A stretch of DNA of 64,000 bases, from NCBI RefSeq assembly GCF_905220565.1, contig NC_059398.1, positions 14,033,210 through 14,097,209 on the forward strand, read 5' to 3'. The position numbers and the translations under genes were made by a program. This document shows, piece after piece, positions 1-13,300 of this stretch. Position 1 is the stretch's first letter. The number at the start of each line of letters is the position of its first letter. Source of the stretch: Melitaea cinxia. Its lineage: Eukaryota > Arthropoda > Insecta > Lepidoptera > Nymphalidae. The notes under the pieces were generated by a model that did not search any database, was not told the DNA's origin, and saw nothing but the letters and a program-made list of their open reading frames with translations.

Positions 1-1364
1 TGCTATATTAATCGCTTATTTAAATGAAAGTATTTACTGTATATAGACGTTAAATTAATTGTTATGACCATAAATGAATGCGATTCTAATGATTGTAATA
101 TTTGAACTTAGTCGCAATAAATTATGTGAAATATTATCTATCATACTGTCATTTTATATTAATGAAATCTTTAAATAATCAATAAAAAGCTGTACGAATA
201 TGACAATAAAAGGTAAATGCGTCGCATTTATCAGCCCACAAAAGGATATGAATCCTGTGTCAGGGGTCCGGACATACACATAACATAAGCACAAACGCTC
301 AGACTGTAACAATTATCTGGAACCTATACAAATATTTACCATGTGTAGAAATTCAATCCGAGACCGCTGGAGAAGAAATAAATTGCTGTGATAACTGCGC
401 TATCACGTCTTAAACTGTTTATTATCAGTATTCAAATAATTAAAATCAGTAAATAACACGTAGGTATAGTCGCACAATTCCAGAGTGTGGAAATTCGAGG
501 CGGCTCGTTGTTTTCGACACTTACGTCAAAAGATAAAAATGTTATGCAGGGTGATCTAGATTTTATTGCTCATGTATAAATAATGATTGGCACTATGTTT
601 ATATTCTTGTTCCTTGTTGTTATTGTAATCGATATGTAACTTTAAAGATACATAAGCTATTGTGGGAATAAATCTGTTTCTAAATTAAAGTAACATTTAA
701 AGTAACTTTTACAGCATTTTAACATTCTTTATTATATGTAAAATTTGTAGTGAAATTATTAAAATGAAAAGTATTTTTATTTGTTAACAGTAATTAAGAG
801 ATTTAAAGAGTGACATAAAAAATTTGAGTAAGCTCATTGTCAGGCTTCTACTCAGAAATATGAAATAATTGATTAATTATTTAATAATTTTTATTTCATT
901 TTATCGATTATGTTATGTAAGCATTTTTCGTAAAGCATTTGACTTCCAAATAAATAAATAAGTCTAAATACATAATATAAGCCTTGTGTTTTTTAAACAA
1001 TAGAGGTGAAATCGCGAGGGCAAATAAGTATTGCAAATAGTACCTAAGTAGGCATCTTGTTTTTCCTTGAGACCACTACAAAATATGTGTGTGCGAGATG
1101 CAGTGACCAGGGTAGTATAAGACTTGAGTAGGTCATTTGGCGCGTCGCCAACATGATTCCTATCTCAGCTAACGAAAACCAATGGCCTAGTTAGTCTAGC
1201 TTCTATGGCCATCCATTGATTGCCTCTCTAAGTCTTTTGATAAGGTACTATTACCCCAGTACGAGGATCTAATAGGTCAATGCTTTGATGGTTTTTTGAT
1301 CCCTGTAAAAATATAGTGACATTTCTAGGTCTTTCATTTTTGGTTTTAGTTGTAGTATATAATA
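1..1364. other. AT-rich non-coding DNA, nothing recognised
   Basis: No open frame with splice sites or protein-like composition was seen. A slightly GC-richer patch lies at about 1100-1270 but has no open frame or repeat I recognise. Confidence 0.5.
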
Positions 1365-1612
1365 ATTATGTTTGCTGGCAAACATAAAAAAAAAACCAAT
1401 TTCAATTACATCGACAAGTAATCCAACGTAGGTAGACGAAAAAATAGTTAAGTAAATACGCATTATCAAAGATTTTACTCCAAAAGTTGTAATCAGATCT
1501 CGATGAAATTTAAATGTGACCACATGATAAAAATCGGCTTTCGATTAAATTAAAAATCATCAAAATCGGTACACCCAGTAAAAAGCTATGTGGATTTTCG
1601 AGAGTTACACAC
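1365..1612 (+). repeat. Family D repeat, 3'-truncated copy
   Basis: The copy opens with the hairpin GTTTGCTGGCAAAC, then an A-run and a degenerate AACCGACTTC box. It then follows the family D body (CATCGACAAGTAAT, GACGAAAAAATAGT, AAATTTAAATGTGACCACAT) until it stops near 1612. It closely matches the reverse complement of the fuller copy at 49174-49610. Confidence 0.75.
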
Positions 1613-2613
1613 CGTATAAACTTTTATGTAATTCGTTTTTATGACATTACGCACAGTTTCTGCCTCTATAGAAATCTGATTTATAATGATGTAATTTTTG
1701 CTTAAAAACCATGTAATATTTTTTAAAGAGTAACATTAAGTGCAGAGATGCTTGCCAATTCTTGTCTTCAGAATCTATATTCCGATTCAGTTGTTGCTTA
1801 ATTTTTAACTATAGTTAATTCACACATTAATACTAATAATATGAATTTGTAAAATGACGATGATTCAAACGTGTTTTGAAGCCTACTTAAATAAAAAAAA
1901 AATTTTAATGATCTGATAAGTATATTTCATAATAATTTACGTGACGATGCAGTATTATTTAAAGCTTTAAGGTTGTAATCTCTAACAAGGCGTGGCAAGC
2001 GTCAGTGTATCAGACTTTAATAGCAACAAGTTCGATTACCCTTACATAACGCAATGAAGACTCAGCGATAATGAATTTCCTGTTAAGTTAATTTGCTTTG
2101 GTTATTACGTTATCTACTTAGAGATTTATAGTTGATATAATAATATTTATTTTTATTACTTTTATTAATTTTTAACGACCTGTATAAAATTGACGCTCTT
2201 TACAAAGCAAGGGTAAAATAAATATGAACAAACAGAATTACAACAAAAATGAGTCGTTAGGTTGCATAGGTATCGTTATCGAGTAAAAAGCTGTGCTTAT
2301 ACTACCACTGACAATCAATTTAGTTTAAAAAAAATTAATATGGGTCCTATAGATTTCCTAAAATTAAACTTCACTTATCATATTACATACAAAAAATAAA
2401 TAAAATTAATTGGAGCATTTATATCTACATTTTAAATATTAGGTTGATGAATATTTAATGAATATTTGTATGGAAAGTGCGTGTACCAAAACAAAATTTA
2501 CTTTATATTTTTATGTATCCCAATAATAAAAAAAAACGGCTACACTGATTTGACGAGACTTTCACTGATATAAAGCTAGCTGTTTTTGTAGAGTTTCAAA
2601 GTATATTTTCATC
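1613..2613. other. AT-rich non-coding DNA, nothing recognised
   Basis: No gene, RNA or repeat family of this window was recognised. Confidence 0.5.
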
Positions 2614-2866
2614 TTTAACCGACTTCAAAAAAGGAGGTGGCTCTGAATTTGCCTGTTATTTTATATGCCTGCCTTGCCTGTTATTATAAGTTTTTGATCG
2701 ATAGCTGGTGCTTGTCATATGGTACTGTTTAAAGTAATTCAAGGTCCGACGAGGTTTTTTTTAGGTTATCTGTAATAATGCGTATTTATTTGACTATTTT
2801 TTCGACCACCTACGTTATATTACTTGTTGATTTAAGTTGAAGTCGGTTGTTCCGTTTGTTATGTTC
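2614..2866 (-). repeat. Family D repeat, internally deleted copy
   Basis: The copy starts with TTTAACCGACTTCAAAAAAGG and ends with TTGAAGTCGGTTGTTCCGTTTG, the two subterminal inverted repeats of family D. Most of the body is missing or diverged, leaving about 250 bp against about 437 bp in the copy at 49174-49610. Confidence 0.7.
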
Positions 2867-3960
2867 ACTATTTTTTTTTGTACATCCTTGTGAGTGAAGT
2901 CGTGAGTAGAAGTTATTTAAGTATAATATAATGATAATGATTCAAATATGCATGAAGTCTGGGCGAGCAATTAATACTAAAAGCCTGAGCCATTCGAAGA
3001 TAATAAGTACATATCAAATAATGTTTACGCTCCCGGCTACGTCAACAGACACGCCCAGAACAATTAAATAGGAAAACATACGCTTGCTTAAAATTTTATA
3101 GAAATGACTGTTTCATAATATAATTTTAGTATAAATTTAACTATATGCGTAATGTATATAAAATTAATTTAAACTGTTAATTTAAAGGATAAAAATTATT
3201 TAAAATCTTCATTTAAAAGATAAATAAATATGTTTTTTATGTTTTATTTTTAATAATTCTTCTTTACAGAATTTACAACCCAAATGGGATTCACATACAC
3301 ATTGAATTATTAATTAAATGCGAGTACAATTTTAATTTGTGACATGACAATACAAAAATGATTTTGTTTCATAATTTGAATGAAGTAATCTAAAATTACT
3401 TGATATCTAAAATAATTTAATTTTTTATAAATTCACACATTTATAAATAAAAAGGTCGAAAAGAAAACATTTCTTGTGAGCCAAACCAAAGTTAATTAAA
3501 GGATATAAATTACAACTATAACTCATGAGAGTGTTCGCCATTTATGTAAAGATATCGTAGTTATTTTGTTTATATAAAAGTACAGGAAATAAGCCGGATT
3601 TATTTTCTACACGTCCATAGTAAATACGGTGCTGATGGGAAAAGAGAATTCACACGCAACGATACACTAATCGTTTCCCATCTGATATGATGCAAAGAAC
3701 GTCGGACCGGGAAAGTGGGGTAACGAGATTTGCGCCTACGTCTGTTAAACTTTTACCGTTAACAACTTTAGGAACTATCGGCTAGCTGATATTCCTGTAT
3801 GAGTTTAATTGTTTCATTTTGTACAAGAACTTGTCTCTTACGAATTGTTGTCTCTTTGCTATGATAATCTAATCTAAGTATATCGGGAAGAGTTCGGAAT
3901 AAATTCAGAAGCGTCTTTTACAAATTATGATCATATTCGTCTTTCATCAATTAATTATGT
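2867..3960. other. Non-coding DNA, nothing recognised
   Basis: No gene or known repeat. A GC-richer patch at about 3620-3740 has no long open frame. Confidence 0.5.
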
Positions 3961-4008
3961 GCGTGCCTCAGAGAGCACGTTAAGATATCGATCCCGGTTG
4001 TTATCACA
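3961..4008 (+). repeat. Family B SINE, short internal fragment
   Basis: The motifs GCCTCAGAGAGCACGTTAAG and CCCGGTTGTTATCA match the body of the full family B copies at 57053-57417 and 40519-40733. Head and tail are absent. Confidence 0.7.
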
Positions 4009-5950
4009 ATGAGAATTAAAATGTATCCATTTATATATACTAATAAAATAAAAGCTGACGATTTAGTTTCTGTTTATACGGTCTAATCTTATTGATCAGG
4101 TCAGAATCTAATTTTTATTCTTGTATTAAAAAACCAGTTTACTAATGAAGGTTGTACGATTTAAAGTATTAGATGAAGATAAGCAGTAAAAGTAAACGAA
4201 GCTATTTGGCACAAGTAGGCGAAGATAATGGAACTCCGATAGTAAAATTAAAACACAAGCTAAAATAACAGCTTATCACTAAATGTTTATAAATATAATA
4301 AAACGTATTATTGTAATTAGCTGATTAATAAGACTTATTATATAAGCAGCTAATAATTTTGATTTGGAAAAATAATTAAAGTTCTACACAAAAAGACCAA
4401 CGGTTACTGTAAGCAATATTCAGTTTATTTTTCCCTTTTATTTTATTCCATTTGAAAAAAGTGGTAGGTAATATGAAGGACGTACAATATACGTACAATA
4501 TACGTACGACGTAGTATTAGAGATATTTAAGGAAAACGAATCATCTTTTGTCGAATGACTTTTGTCTTTCTGAGAGCAATATAGATAAAATGAAAGTGAA
4601 CCAAATATGTAAATAGTAACCATGTGTGTGTTTCCTTTCTGACGTCCTGCAAAATCTGCTGCATGAAATTGGATACAGCTTTTATAGTTGTTAACGCGGA
4701 GCTCTTGCTTAGGATCTCGTGTAGATTTTGTTCTTTTGTTCTTGGTATAGAAATAGATTTATTATGATTACACTATAAACAATTGTACTGAAATTGTGAC
4801 AAAGTTGTTTTATTAACACATTCAGTAAGACTGAAACTACGCGTAGTTCAAAAAATGGTCACAACTGAAATAATGAAATATCATTATCAGTTTGTACGTT
4901 TTATCCTCTGATAATAAAATATGAAGAACATATCATGGAGATAAATTCAATAAATGTTTCATTTGTTTAAGTATATTCTACAAATGTAAAAACAGTGTAC
5001 GTTTTATAAGGAAACAAATATTAAAATGGAGATCAGAGTCAATGTTAGATGACCATCTAAAGTGTTTGTGATTACGAGAAATTGGTGTGATCACGCAACG
5101 TACTAAAGAGGACGCGCATATTAAAATCAAGACTGTCTTCTCTGTTGCTTATTATATATACTTTTTATGTGTTTGAATAGATAGATTAACGTTACTTATT
5201 CTTTTGTGGTAAAATTTTGTGTATGCTAAACACATACTAGTCCGGGTGAAATCGAAGCTACTTTTTATTCCGACTTATCTACGGTGTAATTCAATGTGGT
5301 AATTCAGAGATAAAGTTAATCAAATTTATTTATAATTAATAAACTTAAAAGTAAGTGGATATTGCTATACGCCATTAAATTATTTTTGTCATAGAATTAG
5401 TGTATATTTTAAGAGGAAGAGAAGGTAACTGTTTGAATTACGATACAAATTGGTAAAAATAATAATAGAAAAAAGACCAAATTTTACTTAAATAAATGCA
5501 AATAAATATTATAGATTGATAACATAAAAATCTCATATAAAAATAACGAACTTGTAAACTCGTAATTCTATTTTTACACAAATGGTTGCACCGTATAATG
5601 CAGTCAATAACAAATAACTTAGAAATTGGTAAAAAAATATAATAATTTCTTTATTTCGGGTAACAATGGACCTATTAAATCAATTCTTTTTACAATGGAT
5701 AGCACAAATAATAATAAAAGAATTAAGCATTAAATCTAATCAATATAGGTATGTATAATGATAGTTAACTCTAACAGTTTCACAATTGAAGGAAATTATT
5801 GCACTTAAAAATTTACAAAAAAAAAAAATATATAAAAAAACAACATCAACCTGCAAACTTTAGTCTCGTGAACAAGACATTCATTCGTAGATAATGTTGA
5901 AATATCGAGTTCCGAAAAATAAAAAGTGTAAATATAAAGTACGCACGTAA
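4009..5950. other. AT-rich non-coding DNA
   Basis: No gene recognised. A short tandem repeat of the unit ACGTACAATAT occurs at about 4484-4512. Confidence 0.5.
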
Positions 5951-6107
5951 GAAGTTATACTTCAAAGGCTAGCTAACTTCACGTTGCTAACTTCTTCTTC
6001 GTTGACTAGCTAACTTCAGGGTGTTGGTTTTTGTGACGATGTGCGCGCGCATCATAAAAAATTACTCTCATTATATTTCCTTAACGCGCAAAAAGAAGTA
6101 TAACTTC
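5951..6107 (+). mobile_element. Family G MITE-like element
   Basis: A 157-bp unit bounded by the inverted repeats GAAGTTATACTTC (5951-5963) and GAAGTATAACTTC (6095-6107), which are exact reverse complements. It contains the repeated motif TAGCTAACTTC and a GTGCGCGCGCATC core. A second copy in the opposite orientation lies at 49008-49147. It has no coding capacity, so it is a non-autonomous element. Confidence 0.65.
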
Positions 6108-6784
6108 AAAAACAAAAACATGGCAAATATCCCGTTTTAAATAATTTTCGTAGCGAAAATAACCACGGTAATTTAAAATCTTAAATGAGGTGGGTGGAAA
6201 TTAAACAACAGTGATCGAGTGCCCGTATGTCGCGAATATACCACAAATTAAAAGCGATACGAAATAGGGCGTGACACTTGAGATAATTAAATAGTTTTTT
6301 TTTTCTTTACACTATTACTTCCATCCTTTGCATCTTCTAATTCAATATAATAACCAATAAAAAACTAGATAAATAAATAAATATCTTAAAATAATTACAC
6401 GATAGACGTAAGCCCAGACTAGAAGCTTCGTATTTATGTAAAAGATTTTCTGTTGATTTATCTTTAAGTACATAATATTTTTTGTAAAAAAGTATAATAG
6501 TATTTTAAAATTATTTTTAAAGATTCATTAATTCGACAAAATGTCTTATGTGTAATAGGGGTACTTCGTTACTTTGATCGAAGTAAGAATCAGTCTAACG
6601 GTACTGCTTACTAAGAAAAATAACCAGCAATTTTAGTGCAAGTTCTGTATATTCAGTGTCATTTTATTTTGTTTTCAAACATGTATAGGATAAAGAGTAA
6701 TTATGTATATGTATGCTTAAGTTTAATACGGAATTTCGTCTCATTATATAATACGTAAGCTATTATAAGTTTTTTTTTTTATGT
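6108..6784. other. AT-rich non-coding DNA, nothing recognised
   Basis: No gene or repeat family was recognised. Confidence 0.5.
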
Positions 6785-6872
6785 CACTAGGTCCGTAGCT
6801 TATAGACGCCTGCAACACCAGACGCATCGCAAGCGCGTTGCCGACCCAATCCCCAATCCCCCCAGGAGCTTT
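6785..6872 (+). repeat. Family C repeat fragment
   Basis: The motifs GTAGCTTATAGACGCCTGCA, GCATCGCAAGCGCGTTGCCG and CCCAATCCCC are shared with the longer copies at 57918-58068 and 61712-61995. The class of the element is not clear from sequence; I know the motif as abundant in Lepidoptera. Confidence 0.75.
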
Positions 6873-7325
6873 TTTGTTGTATATTTTGACGAAGGTTTTT
6901 TTTTATACATATCATGTACAAAAGAAGTTAAACTTAAGTGAGTTAAGCTTAAGCTCTTTTCGACAAGCCGCTTTACTGCAGGTTTGCGTTTTGTTTCCCC
7001 ACTATGCTCCGTTCGGGAATTAAACCAACGACGCTATAGTTAAAAGGCAATTTATTCATCGCACCACAACACCAAAACTATCCTAAACAAATATAAATAA
7101 GTATATACCTATACGGTTATATATGAAATAAACAACAAAATAAAGTATAAATGGAAAATAAAACAAAACTTTATGCTGATAATAATTTTAATTTAAGCGT
7201 AAATCAAATCCCATAAAATTATTCTACGTGCAATCTTATGCTTATTATAACTAATTTTTAATTTATCAAGTAATCGAAAATCAGAAGACACTTTTGAAAT
7301 TATTCCTTTTTAGTACATTCTGTGT
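6873..7325. other. 3' flank of the cysteine proteinase gene
   Basis: The 3' UTR of the minus-strand proteinase gene must lie here. A minus-strand ATTAAA at 7257-7262, 64 bases past the stop, and an AATAAA at 7051-7056 are candidate poly(A) signals. Neither is decisive. Confidence 0.4.
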
Positions 7326-10300
7326 TTAGAAAACAACATAAGTAGGTTCTGTGGTGATACCACAGCTGTTGTCGCGAGTGGACATGTGGAAATAGCCATC
7401 GATACCCCAGTTCGTTCCCCATGAGTTCCTGACAATCCAGTAAGTTTCACCATCTTGTTCTCCGTATCCTACGAGAGTTACTTCATGATTCAAAGCTGAT
7501 GGATTGCTGGAAATTATAATAAAACCTCTTTTAAGCCGCGTATTGGCAAACGCAGTGTGGGACGTACTCCGGCCGCCGAACCGACGATCTACGTAAGATT
7601 GCCGGTGTAGGCTGGAGGCCGGTGGAAGATTGGAAAACCAGGATGTCTGTCGTGAACTTGGGAAGAGCTTTGTCCAGCAGTGAATTGAAATAGGCTGACT
7701 GATTGACTCTTAAAAGGTAATCTTAAGAGTCATAAGGTTAAGTTTAAAGTTACAAGTAAGTTTCTTCTTGATAATTTTTAATTTATGATATACAAAACAC
7801 AAACTAAAAAAAAGATAGGTATCTAAGTTAATTTATATTTTAGTTTGAAAGTATTATATATGCTATTACATTTCAAAATAGCGAAACTGCCTAACAAATT
7901 TCATCTTAAATGCGCAAGTGCAAAATTTCCAAAACACCATTTATCTATACATTTTCTTTATATCTTATTAAAAACTTAAAATCCAAGTACCTCACAGCTC
8001 ACTTGATAATCCAAACATTATTTCTCCTCGTACCCATTTTACATGGTTTTTGAACTTTATATACAACGCTTCAATATTTTAAATTGTGATGAAAGTGTCA
8101 CTTAGTCACGAAAAAATCGTAATACAGAAATTACTTACCAACTAGGGTCGTAAAGTACTCCGCCGGTATACGCTTGAAGGAGTTCTGTAGCATCAATGGA
8201 AACAGATAGAGGACCGTGATTAACTAACGCAACCTAAAAAATAACGTGGAAATAAATAAATAAACATATATATTGATAAGTAGAAAGCAATGGCTAAATA
8301 TGAAGTTTGAATCATAGTGGCTTTGGCAGATTAGTTGTGACTTTGTACGTCTTTGATACCCGGTAAAGCTCTACTACTACTGAGCGTTAAACTTCATATT
8401 TGGCCATTGCTTCTAATAGTTTTGGGAGCATGCGCATTTAATAATAACATTAACATTGTTTGATTCTCCCCAAACAAATAAGAAGAACTTAAAAAGCTTA
8501 AAGTAACAGACGACATGCAATGTTTGTGGGATATTAGAGTTTCAAACTAGGTAGTTTCCTGCTTGTATTTTTAAACACCACCGATTAACGTTTAATGTTT
8601 CCAGTATAATGCGGTATTATCTAGGAAATTCAATAGTTTATTAAACATTATACATATTTACAATTCACAACTTAAGAACTAAATATTTGCAGATAGTTTT
8701 GGTATAAATCATGTCCGCGTGGAATTGTGCCAAGAATGCTGGTAGCTTTTCCCCGCCGATTCTCTGGGCAAAAAATGCACCAGCCCTCTTGTCACCAGTG
8801 GAGGCAATAAGGCGAGGAGTTATTAAAAATATATTATGAAATGTACTTCGATATGTGGCATTCGTCCTTGAAAATCTATTTTGTAAGGTATACTATGTTA
8901 TGATAAATATATATTAATAAAGACAACGTTAAAAACATTTACTCGTAAAACGGTGCGATAATTTACCTTCAATGCCTCAACACTAAACGGAGTGACGTCA
9001 GTAAATCCTTTGATAGGATATGTTACCGTCATATTTTCTATTTGGCAAAAACCATCCTGTAAAAAAAATAAAATAAAAAACTTACTTAAGTAAACAAAGT
9101 ATTTAAACCTTTGTTGAAAGTATGTTAATAATTTGAAATTCGATAAGGAGTACTAATATCAAGAAATCAAACTTTGTTTTTATATGGGCCGTATTCCTCA
9201 ACAGTGGGTAAGCCGTATTCCATCATCCAATGATAAGCAGCTGTGTCACTTCCACCGTCGCACCCAGCAACACCAAATCTACAAAATAATTTTTATTTGT
9301 ATAATGTCAAACAACTTATTTTAATTGTCCATGATTTTTTCATTGATAATTCATGAATGATAAGCATTAAAGAAGATACACTATTTCAACCGATTGAGTC
9401 AAAGGTTTTGATAAGTTCAAGCAAAAGCATTACCCCCAAGCGCAATCGACAAGAGCCTGATTAGCAAGTCTTAAAAGTCTGCCTCCATTATTACGGGCTA
9501 AAGCACCCTCGACAGCAGCTGTTGTACCGAACGTCCAACAGGAACCACAGTCTTCCTGATCTTAAAATTAAATAATGATTTCAAACTCTTATACATGAGA
9601 AAAGTATATCTATAAATGAAGACAAAGATAATTTCAATATTATAATTAACTCAGAAGGATGATCATAAAAGTAAATTTGATATTGATCTTATGTAATCTA
9701 TGTACTAGTTACTTTCTTTGTTTAAGTTTATGAGCTTACCTCCCACTGGGGATATAACTCCAAAAAGTCTCAAATCATATTGCTTTGGTAGAGTTTCAGC
9801 TATTTCTTTAATTTTTGATGTCGTGTACGGGAATGGAACGTTGCCAACCTCGCCCTCCTTTCGCCGCATAAGTCCTTTCCTCCTTCGCATTTCTTCAGGC
9901 GTTTGGTCGGTAAATTTATTTATACCAAGACTGAAGCTATTATTTTTAAGGTTATGCGCTTGAATCAATCTATGCGGAACAAGAATAGGCTTTTATAAAT
10001 GAAATACATTAAACATATATTATAATGTATAATAAGAATTGACGATAATTTTTAAATACCTCAAGTTTTTTTCGAAGATTTTTCTTCTCATTTCGTGCTC
10101 ATTTTCATCTTGGTATTGTTTGTTGTGTGCATCTTTATACCTTTTTGAAACAAAAAATGGAAGTTAATAGTATTTTAATACGTGTCTTACAACAATACCA
10201 GTATTATATACGGTACTTACATTTCGAAGGCGAAATCCACGTGTAATTTATTATTGACGTCAATTTTAGAGGCAGCTCCGCTAGCATCTTCGTTACAGCT

Positions 10301-13300
10301 ATCTTAAAAATGATTTATCATTAAAAAATCTTTACGACCTCTGTAGTTGTTTTTGTTTATGTAGCTTACATAATATAGTGTTAATGTCAAGGAACCTGTT
10401 TTAGGTTTAGCCTAATTTCCTCATAGCCTTAAATAATATACATTACAGCCTATACAGTCCACTGCTGGACATAGGCCTCCACAAGTTTACGCCAAAAATA
10501 ACGTGAACTCATGTGTTTTGCCCATAGTCACCACGCTGGGCAGGCGGGTTGGTGACCGCAGTACTGGCTTTGTCGCACCGAAGACGCTGCTGCCCGTCTT
10601 CGGCCTGTGTATTTCAAAGCCAGCAGTTCGATGGTTATCCCGCCATCGGTCGGCTTCTTAAATAATATACAAAATACTTACATTCTTCGACATCAAAAAC
10701 GCTTGAATCTACTTCATTTTTATAGTTAAATATATTCCATACATAGTGACTCTTTAAATTACCCAACCATGTGTTAAACTCAAATTCTTCTAGCCTGTCA
10801 ATAAAAAGTTATTTCTAAGAACTGGGACCAAAGTCTTTGTGTGCTCTCGTTAGTAGATAACTTGCGAGGAAAATAATTTAGATCCATTGATGATTACAAT
10901 TAACTTAGGTTTATTTTTATAATAAAACGCCAGTATAATGGATAATTTGTTGCTGTTAAATTGAATACTGTGTAATTTTTTAAGCTTAATAGGTAACTCA
11001 AAATACCCAAAAAAAAAATAAAGTTCACGAAGTAAAAACTTACTTTACGGGTATCCAAGTGTAAGATTTCTTATCTAAGGAGGCCCATAGAACTTTTTTA
11101 GTTTTCTTATTTAGTTCTTCATCGTTTTCGTAAACGAATTTATGAACTTCTCCGACATCTAAAATTTCTTTGCCTGTTGCAAGAAGAGCAGATTCATTAG
11201 TCATTCATCAATACAGGTATTATCCCTTATTCTTGTTTTTGAATGTCGGCTTTGCCAATTCTACCTCAACTCCCCCTAGGAGCTTTGGTCACTTTACTCA
11301 CCACAGGAACATAACACTGCTCGAAAGCAGCATTATTAAGATGATATATGGATATTCTATAAGGTCGAGCTACTTCCCCAGTTGGGCTATTCCAGATTTT
11401 GATCAAGATATTTCTTGTTGTACCCTATGTCAGTTTATATTAAATTCATAATTAATTATTTATTTATATAATTTATGATACCTAATTATAGAAATATAGT
11501 CTTGTTCCATATATCCAAACATGAGTAAAATTTTCTAATGTTTACGCGAATTTTACTCATTATAATTCGCGGTTTATTAATTTTTTTAAATGCGGGAGGA
11601 CCTCCCGTGACCATGGTTGCTGTAAAGTATCCGAAACGTCGGGCATCTAAAAAACTTAATAAACCCCGATAAAATCTGGAAAAGCTATTTCATTATAATG
11701 AATGAAATTTGTTGATATTGTGAACAAGACAAATCGTATAATTAGCGGAAATCATAACACCGTCCCTGAATTGAAATTAACTATCACAGTAATCGCTAGT
11801 ATTCATATGAGTAATTATATAAAATAAATTTTTATACATTAGTTTTTTTTAATAACACTCAACAACAGAGCATTTACGCTCTGACTAATGACAGTACAAA
11901 AAACACGAAAACCTTGACCGGGCCAATGACAATACTTATAGTAATTTGTTAAGAGTATGGTCTAAACGCCCCATTAAATTTCTTCAGCTGTTTCTCCCGA
12001 AATAAACACTACTGTCTCGACTTGAAAACACATACACCTTCAAACTATACTGAAAAATACTAACCCACGTGTGTGAAATCATCGGTAGACGGTAAAATAT
12101 CTAGTAATTTGACTAGTCTCGACGGCTTTCCTTCGCGTTTGGCGCATACCATTTTATTGGTGTACTCTTCTGTAGTTTCGGGATGGAGCTGAAAAAGAAT
12201 GATTTGTCAAAATGTAGTGAAACTTCGTAGATATAAATATTAATATATTCAAACTCTATTAAGAATGCATTAAGCTAATGCTTGCTGTTTTATGCATGAC
12301 ATGTTATACCTTTATTTAGTATGCATATTTTTGTAATTATTTTTACTTTTTTATTCTATAAGCTTTATAGAAGGTAAAGTAAAAGCAATTCAAGGACGCA
12401 ATATTGTTTATAGAACCGCGTTTAGTACTTTCTCGATAAAAAAATATGTAAAATAGTAAATTAGCAACTTATTTTTTTTTGTACGTACAGTAAAGTATAA
12501 ATAAGTTTTTTAACGATAAGTCGTAAGCACTCTGTGTCTTTTATTGGTTGAATGATAATATTAATATACAATATAGATTACGCGGCACGTTGTTTATCTG
12601 CGATGGACTTCTAAACTACTTAACCGATTTTAATCAAATTTGCACATCGTGTGCAGTTTGATCTAACTTGAAAGATAGGCATATATTTTATTTCGATATA
12701 AATAATTATTATATTCAAAAAGCCGGTAAGAAGTTCGCCAGGCCAGCTAGTTAATATATTTTATAATTAAATAAGTTGTTAAGTAGATTATGTAGAACTG
12801 AAAAAAATATCTTTTTAATTTACGAAACAAAATAAGACAATTTTTTACCGAAGATAAATTCGATTGCGAATAGTAAGTGATATACCATAGACATTTAAAA
12901 AAAAATCTTTTAAATTACACGTGCGTGTGTGTTGATCTTTTTTATATGTGATATGTATTTCTTACCTTATACACGACGCCAGGACTACCCCTCCTACTTC
13001 CCTTTTCGAAAATCATTTTCGTTGCACCTTTATTGTAATCAATTCGGCATTTTTTGCTTGTGCGCCTAAAAATATAAATATATTAGAATTATCGTAATTT
13101 ATAAAATTTGTTTTATATGATTAATAAAGCCCGCAGTAGGTGGCAGTAGTTTCTTGTCTCAGCAACAAAAGACTGTGCGTATATATAGCACATTAATATT
13201 TATACGAGAACTGACAAGTAGCAATTCGTTTCAAGTATCTCTATTAGCACTTCTAAATCACTGCCAATTATGTTATCTAATATTGTATGATAAACAAGCA

